A program made the translations under genes and the position numbers. Below are positions 1 to 7,416 of a stretch of DNA of 39,463 nucleotides, piece by piece. The number at the start of each line of letters is the position of its first letter. Position 1 is the first letter of the stretch. The notes under the pieces were generated by a model that was given only the letters and a program-made list of their open reading frames with translations, was not told the origin of the DNA and ran no database searches. Origin of the DNA: JBFXAM01 sp050184295 (GTDB lineage Bacteria; Planctomycetota; Phycisphaerae; UBA1845; Fen-1342); assembly GCA_050184295.1 (NCBI GenBank), contig JBFXAM010000037.1:1-39463 (forward strand). The letters run 5' to 3'.

Positions 1-474
1 GCCGGGCAGGTCGCCTTGCGCCACGCAGGCGTCGCCGATCGTGTTCCAACTGACCGACAGGTCGCGCTGCCACTCGGTCTGCGACGGGTCGCGGGCGGCG
101 AGCTTCCGGGCGATTTCTAGGCCGTCGGTGTAGGCCTGCAACGCGCCAGCCAGGTCGCCTTGCGCGCGGCGGACGTCGCCGATTTTGTTCCAACCGATCG
201 ACAGGTCGCGCTGCCACTCGGTCTGGGACGGGTCGCGGGCGGCGAGCTTCCGGCGGGTTTCGAGGCTGTCGGTGTAGGCCTGCAACGCGCCGGGCAGATC
301 GCCTTGCGCGCGGCGGACGTCGCCGATCCTCTCCCAACTGACCGACAGGTCGCGCTGCCACTCGGTCTGCGACGGGTCGCGGGCGGCGAGCTTCCGGGCG
401 ATTTCTAGGCCGTCGGTGTAGGCCTGCAACGCGCCGGGCAGGTCGCCTTGCGCGACGCGGACGTCGCCGACGCG
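1..474 (-). repeat. 144-bp tandem repeats encoding 48-aa TPR units
   Basis: Copies of the block aacgcgccgggcaggtcgcc and its variants recur near 141, 285 and 429, a period of 144 bp, with a further copy cut by base 1. The copies are nearly identical at the DNA level, apart from scattered substitutions. This suggests recent duplication or gene conversion. The array probably continues to the left of the window. Confidence 0.85.
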
Positions 475-1704
475 CCCGAGCACCGGGAAGACGTACTGCG
501 GCACTCCGAGCGACTGCGCGATCGTGAGGGCGGGAAGCAGGGCGTGCGAGGCGGCGTTCAAGTCGCCGACTTGCATCGCGGCGTCGGCGACCTCGACCTG
601 CCAACGCGCTAGAGCGAACTGGTCGCCGCGCATCGCGGCGCGCCCGGCTTGCTCCTGAGACTCCTTCAGGCGCTGCTCGGCGGTCGCGTGGTCGGCGGAA
701 CTGACCGGCTCCGACGCCGCGGCACGGCTTTCCAGCACGGGTAGGTCCGATCTCAGCGCGATGATGCGCCGGGCGAGCGTCTTGTACGCCTCGCGCAGGG
801 CGCGGCCGGGTGCGTAGTCGTCGTCGAGCACGACGAGCTGCTCGCGAACCGAGCACTTCGGCTCTACGGGCAGTCCGGTTTCGAGCAGCTCCGTCGGCGA
901 GTCGCGCAGGCTGATCAACCCGGCTTCGAGCAGCCGCTGGTGCACCGGCGCGACGGTTGTCGCGACCCAGCGCTTGTAGACTTCCTCGTCGGAAAAGACG
1001 CGCGCCGGCAGCATCACCACGCGGGGCTGCGGCAGGTTCTCCTCGCGCCGCAGCGGGTGCTGCGTGGCGCGGCGGATGATCTCCTCGGTGCCGGCGAGGC
1101 TCTGGTCGTTCGAGGTGAAGAGCGTGAGCAGCGTGTCGGGCAGTTGGACGGTGGGCGTCGCGCCGACGTCGCTTTGTCCCGCGCGGGCGTCGATGAGCAC
1201 GATGTCGGCTTGATCCAGAAGCTCCTTGCGCAGCGTCTCGATGATCTCGAACCCGCGCGACTTCTCGTAGAACGCCTGCCAGTCGAACTGCTGCACGCGC
1301 TGCATGTAGCCCGCGTCCGTGCAGCCGCAGTGCAGCAGTTGAACACGGCCGTGGCGGAGCTTTCCCTTGCGGCTCGGATCGGCGGCGAGCTTCTCCCCGA
1401 CGTCGAGCAGGTATTTGGAGAGCGTGGGCGGGTGACCATACTTTCCGCGCGCGACGGCGTCTCGAAAATCATTCAGATACTCGAGCAGGCCCTTGCGCGT
1501 GGCGAGTTCGCTGTTCGTGTACCCGAAGTAGTAGTGCAGTCCGGGGGCTTCGAGATCCCAGTCGATGCAGATCACGCGCTGGTCGTGGGCGTCGGCCAGC
1601 ACGACGGCGGTGTTGGCGAGCGCCATCGTGCGGCCCACGCCGCCCTTGAACGAATAGAACGTGAATATGCGGGCGGGTCCCGTCGCCGGACGAAGCGCGG
1701 TCAT
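1..1704 (-). CDS. KGGVGR-type ParA/MinD ATPase with C-terminal TPR repeats (partial, C-terminus off the left edge)
   Basis: The reading frame is open from an ATG at 1704 to base 1, giving 568 codons without a stop, so the C-terminus is missing. The N-terminus carries a deviant Walker A, FKGGVGRT, at about residues 19-26, then CIDWDLEAPG at about 48-57 and VLIDARAG at about 167-174. These are hallmarks of SIMIBI-class ParA/MinD ATPases, in the variant where the second P-loop lysine is arginine. From about residue 410 a 48-residue unit (GDVRRAQGDLPGALQAYTDG, then LAARDPSQTEWQRDLS) repeats at least three times; these are tetratricopeptide repeats, expected to form a protein-binding solenoid. The ATG overlaps the stop of the upstream gene (ATGA at 1701-1704), so the two are probably translationally coupled. 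The family is known; the role in this operon is not. A signalling or conflict-system switch is inference only. Confidence 0.85.
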   Translation of the reverse strand, partial: MTALRPATGPARIFTFYSFKGGVGRTMALANTAVVLADAHDQRVICIDWDLEAPGLHYYFGYTNSELATRKGLLEYLNDFRDAVARGKYGHPPTLSKYLLDVGEKLAADPSRKGKLRHGRVQLLHCGCTDAGYMQRVQQFDWQAFYEKSRGFEIIETLRKELLDQADIVLIDARAGQSDVGATPTVQLPDTLLTLFTSNDQSLAGTEEIIRRATQHPLRREENLPQPRVVMLPARVFSDEEVYKRWVATTVAPVHQRLLEAGLISLRDSPTELLETGLPVEPKCSVREQLVVLDDDYAPGRALREAYKTLARRIIALRSDLPVLESRAAASEPVSSADHATAEQRLKESQEQAGRAAMRGDQFALARWQVEVADAAMQVGDLNAASHALLPALTIAQSLGVPQYVFPVLGRVGDVRVAQGDLPGALQAYTDGLEIARKLAARDPSQTEWQRDLSVSWERIGDVRRAQGDLPGALQAYTDSLETRRKLAARDPSQTEWQRDLSIGWNKIGDVRRAQGDLAGALQAYTDGLEIARKLAARDPSQTEWQRDLSVSWNTIGDACVAQGDLPG

Positions 1705-2594
1705 GTGGCAGCCGCCAGCGCGTCCGCCGCTGCCAGCGCGGGCAGTCGTCGTGCCGCACCGTTCTTTGGTTGCGGGACGCCGGGGAACTGGAAGGCTGCC
1801 GGACCGCCTCCTTCAGCGATCTTCTTCGCCGGATTCACTTGAGGATCCCGGAGGCGCGCGGCGAGCTCGGGATACGAGGGGAACGTGTCGAGCGCGGCGG
1901 CGAGCTGCGCGCGCCGCTCCGGGGGGAGGCGGAGCGCGGCGTCGCGCAAGGCTTCGATTCCCGGTCCCGGCGGCATGACGAGCGTCCAGAGCGCCCCGGG
2001 CAGGTCGATCTCGGTTGCCGACTGGCAGAGCTCCTCCAGGCGCGCAAGCGCGGCGGATTTGTCGGCGCGCGCCCACGCGGAGATGAGGAACGCGCGCAGG
2101 CTGCGCGGTCCGTGCGTCCAGAGTCGCTCCCAGAGCGGCGCGAAAGCGCGATCGTCCTGGAAGTGTGCGAGGGCCTTCAGCGTGTGATACTGCCCGTCGG
2201 TCGCGGTGCTCGCGCTTTCGAGCGCGCCGCGCGCCCAGCCGGTCGCAAGCCAGTAGAGGTCGTCGACCAGCTCGCGCAGGTTGAGGTGGCGACACAGAAA
2301 CGCCAGGCTTGCGACGTGCTGATCGTCGACCGGTGCGCGCCAGCGCTGCGCCGCGGGCAGCGCGAGCTGTTCGAGCACGAGGCGGCGATAGTTCGCACGG
2401 ACGGCGTCGAGCAGGCGCGCCCGAAAGACCGGATCGGGTTCTTCGTGCGCAGCCCGGATGACGAAATCTTCCGGCGGCTCCTGGCGGTGGGTGAGATCGA
2501 GCGGCGGATCGAGCGGCGGATCGCAGCGCAGCCGGCGCCGCAGGTACTTCTCCAGGGACTCGGCCGGCAGCGCTCGAAGCTCGTCGAAGGTCAT
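1701..2594 (-). CDS. Hypothetical helical (HEAT-like) repeat protein in the ATPase/TPR operon
   Basis: The protein has 297 residues from the ATG at 2594, beginning MTFDELRALPAESLEKYL. A longer frame opens at 2990 but overlaps the upstream gene, and the 8-bp gap to that gene's stop favours 2594. The sequence is rich in Leu, Ala and Arg, with repeated helix pairs in the middle and C-terminal half (ALAHFQDDRAFAPLWERL, LRAFLISAWARADKSAAL, AALDTFPSYPELAARL), which resemble HEAT-type repeats. I see no catalytic motif, signal peptide or membrane segment. A 12-bp direct duplication near 2495-2520 gives the peptide PPLDPPLD. The stop overlaps the start of the ParA-TPR gene (ATGA). Its position between two coupled genes suggests a scaffold or partner of the ATPase, but no specific function can be assigned. 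Confidence 0.75.
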   Translation of the reverse strand: MTFDELRALPAESLEKYLRRRLRCDPPLDPPLDLTHRQEPPEDFVIRAAHEEPDPVFRARLLDAVRANYRRLVLEQLALPAAQRWRAPVDDQHVASLAFLCRHLNLRELVDDLYWLATGWARGALESASTATDGQYHTLKALAHFQDDRAFAPLWERLWTHGPRSLRAFLISAWARADKSAALARLEELCQSATEIDLPGALWTLVMPPGPGIEALRDAALRLPPERRAQLAAALDTFPSYPELAARLRDPQVNPAKKIAEGGGPAAFQFPGVPQPKNGAARRLPALAAADALAAAT

Positions 2595-2602
2595 AGACAA
2601 TA

Positions 2603-3481
2603 CTATCGGTTGACCATGAAGTCCGGCGTCAGCGGGCCGATCCGTTGCGGGTTCCGTCGGTCCGGCGAAACCAGCGTGGCCCGCGGAGTCTGTGACGCAA
2701 GGGCGCGAACGTCGACAACCAACTCCGGAAAGCGTAACTCGCCGTCCACGATATCGCGAGTCAGGCCCCAGGGCTGGGGATACCCCGCGGGTGGGGCGGC
2801 CCACGCCTCGTAGAAACGGGCGTCCAACGCCGTCGGAGTGAATTTCGCGCTGGCCCGCACATCGAACGGGATTCGATAGAGGAACTCGCCCGCCGGGAAG
2901 TGCGCGAGGCCGAGCGTGCGGACGACCTCGGTCGGATCGTCGGGAACGGTCGTGCCCGGATCGAACGTGAGCCAGACCCAGCGCGTGCACGGCTCGGCGT
3001 TCCGAGAATCGATCTTGAACTTCGAGATCGGAACCGATTCAGGTGGCGTGGTGGTCGCGTCGAGCCGCGTATCGCTGTAGCGATCCACGTCCCTTAGCGG
3101 CATGTGCGTGAACATGACCGCGGGAAGAACCGGGGCCGCACACGAAAGCTGCCCGGTCCAGTGCCAGGCTGGTGCCGATCCGGGCAGCTTGTGTTCGTCT
3201 TCGATCTCCGCGACTGCAAGTCGGAGGGCTTCGGCGGCGGCCTGCGTCGCAGTATCCCCCGCGCTCAGGCGGGTGTGCATGCGGGCGCAAATGAGGTTCC
3301 TGAACTCTGCCATCAGCGGTGCAACGCGCGACTCACCCAGGACGTTCTTGAGGCGCGCTTGACACCTTGATCGCTCGGAGTCGCCAGCCGGCGCACCAGC
3401 AACGGGAAGAGCCGACTCATATGCGGCGCACCAATCATCGAACGTCGGCGCGCGCGGCGTGGTCGGTGGGCCGGTGGACAC
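2603..3481 (-). CDS. Hypothetical protein, first gene of the ATPase/TPR operon
   Basis: The protein has 292 residues and starts at GTG 3481, preceded by a good Shine-Dalgarno sequence (GGAGAG, about 5 nt upstream). The N-terminal ~110 residues look alpha-helical (TFDDWCAAYESAL, AALMAEFRNLICARMH-like stretches, AAAEALRLAVAEIEDEH). The C-terminal part is richer in beta-type sequence, Trp and Pro (CTRWVWLTFDPGT, AGEFLYRIPFDVRAS, ELRFPELVVDVRAL). There is no signal peptide, transmembrane segment or recognised catalytic motif, and I do not recognise the family. It lies 8 bp upstream of the helical-repeat gene and is the likely first gene of a three-gene transcript ending in the ParA-TPR ATPase. 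A two-domain layout, helical then beta, is what can be seen; effector or sensor roles are guesses. Confidence 0.7.
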   Translation of the reverse strand: MSTGPPTTPRAPTFDDWCAAYESALPVAGAPAGDSERSRCQARLKNVLGESRVAPLMAEFRNLICARMHTRLSAGDTATQAAAEALRLAVAEIEDEHKLPGSAPAWHWTGQLSCAAPVLPAVMFTHMPLRDVDRYSDTRLDATTTPPESVPISKFKIDSRNAEPCTRWVWLTFDPGTTVPDDPTEVVRTLGLAHFPAGEFLYRIPFDVRASAKFTPTALDARFYEAWAAPPAGYPQPWGLTRDIVDGELRFPELVVDVRALASQTPRATLVSPDRRNPQRIGPLTPDFMVNR

Positions 3482-3613
3482 GAGGCTCTCCGATGGACCC
3501 GCGGAGGAACCGGGCGGTCATTATAGCAACTCGCGCCGGGCCTTCGAGCGCGGCGCGCCCACGCGACGATCAGAGGTCGACGGCTGGAGCAGCCGCCAAG
3601 TAGAATCCCCTTC

Positions 3614-4171
3614 ATGCCCGCCTCCGACCCCGACAACGCTGCGTTTCGCGCCTTTCTGCGGCGCGTCTGGCAACATGACGTCGGGCCGCTCTTGCGCGAT
3701 CGGCGACGGGCCCAGCGGACGAAGTCGGCCCGCGTCGCCGGCAAGGCGGCGGCGGCGACCGGGCTTTTTGTTGACGGCGTGTTTGGCCTGCGCGGCAAGC
3801 CGTTCACGCGTTTTCTCACCGTCGTCGGGTCGAGCCTTGGGGCGATGTTGCCCGACGTTTGGGACTGGCGCTGGCTGCGCGAGGAGGCGTCCGACGACGA
3901 GCGGCGCACGGTCGACGACGTGGTCGGCCGGCGCGCCGCCGAGCTGCCGCACGCCGATGCGCTGGCGCTCTTCGCCCTGACGCCGGCGTCGTCGCGCGCG
4001 GCGCTCCAGGATGCGTGGCGGGCCGCGGCGCAGCGCTGGCACCCCGACAAGGCCCCGCGCGACGCCGACCGCGCCGAGTATCACACGCGCTTCATCGCCC
4101 ACCAGGCGGCGTATGAGCGGCTGGCGGCCGCGTACGAACGCCGCGAGTTGCCACGAGACCCGGCGACGTGA
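3614..4171 (+). CDS. J-domain (DnaJ-like) protein
   Basis: The protein has 185 residues. The C-terminal third is a J-domain: AALQDAWRAAAQRWHPDKAP followed by AYERLAAAYERR, with the HPD tripeptide that stimulates DnaK ATPase activity. The N-terminal part contains a hydrophobic, Gly/Ala-rich stretch (about residues 42-85, KAAAATGLFVDGVFGLRG and FLTVVGSSLGAMLPDVWDW) that may associate with the membrane. The J-domain is at the C-terminus and there is no zinc-finger or client-binding domain, so this is a class C type co-chaperone rather than DnaJ itself. Its stop overlaps a GTG (GTGA, 4168-4171) of the next reading frame, but I place the next gene's start downstream. The client and exact role are unknown. 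Confidence 0.8.
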   Translation: MPASDPDNAAFRAFLRRVWQHDVGPLLRDRRRAQRTKSARVAGKAAAATGLFVDGVFGLRGKPFTRFLTVVGSSLGAMLPDVWDWRWLREEASDDERRTVDDVVGRRAAELPHADALALFALTPASSRAALQDAWRAAAQRWHPDKAPRDADRAEYHTRFIAHQAAYERLAAAYERRELPRDPAT

Positions 4172-4269
4172 TCCGCGGCGGCGTCGAACGGAACCGGCCG
4201 CGCCAAGCTTGGGCGGGTGTCGGCGCTGCGGAGCGCACCGCGACCGCCTCCCCAACGCAAGGAACCACC

Positions 4270-5049
4270 GTGAGCGATTCCCAACTCGACATCATCTTTG
4301 CCATGCCGCACCCGGACGATCTCGAAATCACATGCGGCGGCACGATCGCCAAGCTCGTGAAGCTCGGGCACAAGGTCGGCATCGTGCACATGACCAACGG
4401 CGAGCCCACGCCGCGCGGCACACCCGAAGTGCGGGCGGCGGAGTGTGCGGCGGCGGCGAGGGTTCTGGGAGTGCAGGTGGTGGAGACGCTGCCGCTGACG
4501 AATCGCGAGCTGATGGACGGTCCGCCGGCGCGCTACGCGGTCGCGACCGCGTTTCGGCGTTATCGCCCGCGGATCGTCGTCGGCATGGCGGGGCGCACGC
4601 CCGCGGCGTCGCCGGATCATTACCAGGCGCAGCTGATTCTCGAAGCGGCGCGGTTCTACTCGCAGCTCACGAAGTGGGACGATCGCTTCGCGGGCACGGC
4701 GCCGCACCGCGTCGACTGGCTGTGGTATCGCCCGGTGCACATCGCGGCGGACGTGGCACATTGGCACTCGACGTTCGTGGTGGACACCAGCGACGTGCAC
4801 GAGCAGAAGCTGGCGGCGATCTCGTGCTATCGCAGCCAGTTCGACGACGCTCGGCTGAAGCGTCTGCTGCATCGCATCAGCGCGTTCGATGCGACGGAGG
4901 GCGGGCGCTGCGGGTTCGAGTACGGCGAGCTGTTCGCGCTGCCGCATCCGACGCCGCTGGTCGATCCGGTGAAGCACTTCCTCGATTTGCCGTCGCCGAT
5001 CGGGCCGCCGCCGGCGGTGGCAGGCGCGAGCGGCGGAAGCGTGCGGTAG
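4270..5049 (+). CDS. PIG-L/LmbE-family deacetylase (BshB-like)
   Basis: The protein has 259 residues. It opens with the family signature AMPHPDDLEITCGGT, where HPDD supplies zinc ligands and the catalytic Asp, and has SPDHYQAQ near residue 115, which holds the downstream His region. Members remove N-acetyl groups from amino sugars, for example in bacillithiol or mycothiol synthesis, or from other small N-acetyl compounds. The specific substrate cannot be read from sequence. I chose the GTG at 4270 because AAGGA lies 7 nt upstream and the family normally begins just before HPDD. An upstream in-frame GTG at 4168 would add 34 residues unlike the family. It follows the J-domain gene by about 100 bp and could share its transcript. 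No signal peptide is present, so it is cytoplasmic. Confidence 0.88.
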   Translation: MSDSQLDIIFAMPHPDDLEITCGGTIAKLVKLGHKVGIVHMTNGEPTPRGTPEVRAAECAAAARVLGVQVVETLPLTNRELMDGPPARYAVATAFRRYRPRIVVGMAGRTPAASPDHYQAQLILEAARFYSQLTKWDDRFAGTAPHRVDWLWYRPVHIAADVAHWHSTFVVDTSDVHEQKLAAISCYRSQFDDARLKRLLHRISAFDATEGGRCGFEYGELFALPHPTPLVDPVKHFLDLPSPIGPPPAVAGASGGSVR

Positions 5050-5140
5050 TCGACCAAATCCGGCGCCTCGGAACGGAAGCGGGGGGCGATCGTCGCCGCC
5101 GGCTGCATGCGTCGCGCCACGGTGTTGGTGCCGCGGAGCA

Positions 5141-5217
5141 GGCCGAAGGCCTGTGCGTTCATAGCCGGGTGTGGAGCGACACGACACACCCAGCTACGAA
5201 CATCCGCGCCTTCGGCG
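5141..5217. repeat. Imperfect inverted repeat (33-bp arms, 11-bp spacer)
   Basis: Arm 5141-5173 pairs with 5185-5217 at 25 of 33 positions. The outer GCCGAAGGC/GCCTTCGGC and inner GGGTGTG/CACACCC blocks are perfect, and the spacer is GAGCGACACGA. It sits 92 bp past the deacetylase stop and about 160 bp before the aminopeptidase start, in otherwise non-coding DNA. It could form a long hairpin and act as a terminator or an RNA-processing element, or it could be a copy of a dispersed repeat. There is no U-tract, so a classical intrinsic terminator is not supported. Confidence 0.6.
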
Positions 5218-5378
5218 TAAACAGAGGAGTGCGGCGGTGTCGCGCCGCGATCGGTTGTCGGGGTCGGCGTCCCGCGTCCGCTGTGCATCCGCGATTCTGC
5301 AATTAGAATGTCCTCGTGCCCGATGACGCTCGCCGATGGTGGAGCCTGCACCCGGGCGTGATCCTGGAGACCGAAGCA

Positions 5379-6497
5379 ATGATCGATCCGCGCATGACCA
5401 AGCTCGCCGAGACGCTCGTGAACTTCTCCTGCGGCGTGAAGCGAGGGGAGAAGATCCTGTTTGAAGCCATCGACATTCCGCATGAGTTCGTCGCCGAGTG
5501 CGTGCGTGTCGCGCATGCCGCCGGCGCGTTGCCGCTGGTGACGCTCAAGAGCGTGCGCGTCAATCGCGCGCTGATGCAGGCGGGCTCGAACGAACAGTGG
5601 AGCCTGATTGCGGACTCGGAGCGGCTGCGGATGGAGAACGTGCAATGCTACGTGGGCATCCGTGGGACGCGAAACGTGAGCGAGTTGGCGGATGTGCCGG
5701 CGGAGAAGCAGAAGCTGTATGAGTCGACGGTGTGGAAGCGCGTGCACCAGGAGGTGCGGGTGAAGAAGACGCGCTGGGTGGTGCTGCGCTGGCCGAGCCC
5801 GAGCATGGCGCAGCTCGCGGAGATGTCGACCGACGCGTTTGAGGACTTTTACTTCAACGTGTGCACGATGGACTACGCGCGCATGTCCAACGCGATGCAG
5901 GCACTCAAGAAGCGCATGGAGGCGACGGACCAGGTGCGGCTGAAGGGTCCGCGCGACACCGACCTGACCTTCAGCATCAAGGGCATCGCGGCGATCCCCT
6001 GCGACGGGCACATGAACATCCCCGACGGCGAGGTCTTCACCGCGCCGGTGCGCGACAGCGTCAACGGCGTGATTCACTACAACGCGACGACGCTGTACCG
6101 CGGCGCGACGCACGACAACATCCGGCTCGTGTTCAAGAACGGCAAGGCCGTCGACGCGACCAGCAGCAACACCGCGCGGCTCAACGAAGTGCTCGACTCC
6201 GACGAAGGGGCCCGCTACGTCGGCGAGTTTGCGATCGGCTTCAACCCGTACATCACCAAGCCGATGAAGGACATCCTCTTCGACGAGAAGATCGCCGGCA
6301 GCATCCACTTCACGCCGGGCCAGTGCTACGAGGAGACCGAGAACGGCAACAAGAGCCAGATCCACTGGGACATGGTGCTGATCCAGACGCCGGAGTACGG
6401 CGGCGGGGAGCTTTATTTCGACGGGCAACTCGTGCGGAAGGACGGGCGGTTCGTGGTGAAGGACCTGGAGCCGCTGAATCCGGAAAACCTCAAGTAA
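5379..6497 (+). CDS. M29-family (AmpS/PepS-type) metallo-aminopeptidase
   Basis: The protein has 372 residues, the usual length for peptidase family M29. The characteristic metal-binding residues are visible in order: DGEVFTAP (Glu), GEFAIGFNP (Glu), GSIHFTPGQCYEE (His and Tyr) and QIHWDMVL (His-x-Asp). These enzymes release N-terminal amino acids from peptides in the cytoplasm using two divalent metal ions. I chose ATG 5379 (MIDPRMTKLAETLVNFS) because this is where family homology starts and GGAGA lies about 8 nt upstream. The frame is open further upstream to 5316, but the extra 21 residues look non-coding. It is separated from the deacetylase by about 330 bp that contain the inverted-repeat element, so it is probably its own transcription unit. 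Confidence 0.92.
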   Translation: MIDPRMTKLAETLVNFSCGVKRGEKILFEAIDIPHEFVAECVRVAHAAGALPLVTLKSVRVNRALMQAGSNEQWSLIADSERLRMENVQCYVGIRGTRNVSELADVPAEKQKLYESTVWKRVHQEVRVKKTRWVVLRWPSPSMAQLAEMSTDAFEDFYFNVCTMDYARMSNAMQALKKRMEATDQVRLKGPRDTDLTFSIKGIAAIPCDGHMNIPDGEVFTAPVRDSVNGVIHYNATTLYRGATHDNIRLVFKNGKAVDATSSNTARLNEVLDSDEGARYVGEFAIGFNPYITKPMKDILFDEKIAGSIHFTPGQCYEETENGNKSQIHWDMVLIQTPEYGGGELYFDGQLVRKDGRFVVKDLEPLNPENLK

Positions 6498-6651
6498 AGG
6501 CCGACGCCGGCGACGGCCGAATGCAAGACGCAGCGCGCGGCCGTAGCGCGGCACGGCGCTTGGCGAACGCGAAGACACAGGCGACGACGCCCGCCGCGCG
6601 ATGGGGCGGTTCGCGAATCGCGCGTGGTCGTTCTCCCGTGCCGCGTCGGGG

Positions 6652-7416
6652 TCAGTGCTTCGAGTATCGTGCTTCGCCGGGTGCGGACGATACGAAGTCG
6701 AGCGACCACCGCGGTCCGGCCTTGACGTCGAATTCGGCCTCGCCGCGTGCACCCGTCACTTCGCAGCCCAGCGCTTCAAGCCACTGCGCGACGACCGTGT
6801 TGCAGTTCTGATGATGCCAGTACAGCTTGTCTGACCGGACGAGCGTCAGCCGCACTTGCGGGTTATACACCTCGGTGTGGCGGGCGGCGTCATATTCCGC
6901 TTGCAGCCGATCGCGCAGCCCGGCGGCGCGCGAGCGCTCGACCCGCAACGGCCACACCCGCTGACACCAGAGCGCGGCGGCGAAGTCGTCGAGCGCCGCG
7001 AGATCGCCGCGCGACGGCGCGTCCGGCGCGGGAGCAACACCCGGCGTGCGCTCGAGCGTCCGCGCCGGCCGCGGCGGCGTGACGACGCGCGTGCCCAGCG
7101 TGCCGCCTGAGGGCAGCAGCACGATCCCCAGCGCGTGATACCACTGGTTGTGGTTCAGCGCGAACCAATCCCACTGCCCGAACGCAAATTCGCTGAGCTG
7201 CCCGTCCTCGCGCGGCAGCAGCACGCTCGCGTGATAGCCATAGTCGGTCAGGTAGGCGGTGACAGGATCGTCGACACGCTCCGGCTGCGTGACTCGCATC
7301 AGGCAGCCCGCAAGCAGCGATAGTCCGAGCGAGAGCGCCGCCGGGAGCGCGAGCACGCGCGCCCGTCGCGCGCCGCGGGGTCCGTGCGCAGCGCCGCGCC
7401 GATCGAGCGCACTCAT
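6652..7416 (-). CDS. DUF2459-like lipoprotein
   Basis: The protein has 254 residues with a bacterial lipoprotein signal: an Arg-rich start, a hydrophobic core and the lipobox LLAGC at about residues 34-38. The mature part begins with YLTDYGYHASVLLP and EFAFGQWDWFAL and ends with NCNTVVAQWLEALGCEV. This Cys-bearing pattern resembles DUF2459/TIGR02117-type proteins, for which I know no firm function. Residues about 110-140 form a Pro/Ala-rich linker. The ATG at 7416 overlaps the stop of the metallophosphoesterase gene (ATGA), so the two are translationally coupled. It should be anchored to a membrane on the outer face. The family call is moderate; lipoprotein status is firm. Confidence 0.75.
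   Translation of the reverse strand: MSALDRRGAAHGPRGARRARVLALPAALSLGLSLLAGCLMRVTQPERVDDPVTAYLTDYGYHASVLLPREDGQLSEFAFGQWDWFALNHNQWYHALGIVLLPSGGTLGTRVVTPPRPARTLERTPGVAPAPDAPSRGDLAALDDFAAALWCQRVWPLRVERSRAAGLRDRLQAEYDAARHTEVYNPQVRLTLVRSDKLYWHHQNCNTVVAQWLEALGCEVTGARGEAEFDVKAGPRWSLDFVSSAPGEARYSKH

Noticed and set aside
1..474. CRISPR-like array
   Set aside because: The repeats are 144 bp, in frame and encode TPR units; there are no spacers.
4827..6752. 641-residue open frame on the minus strand
   Set aside because: It is a shadow of the M29 aminopeptidase and the inverted-repeat region; the translation is His/Arg-rich with no domain.
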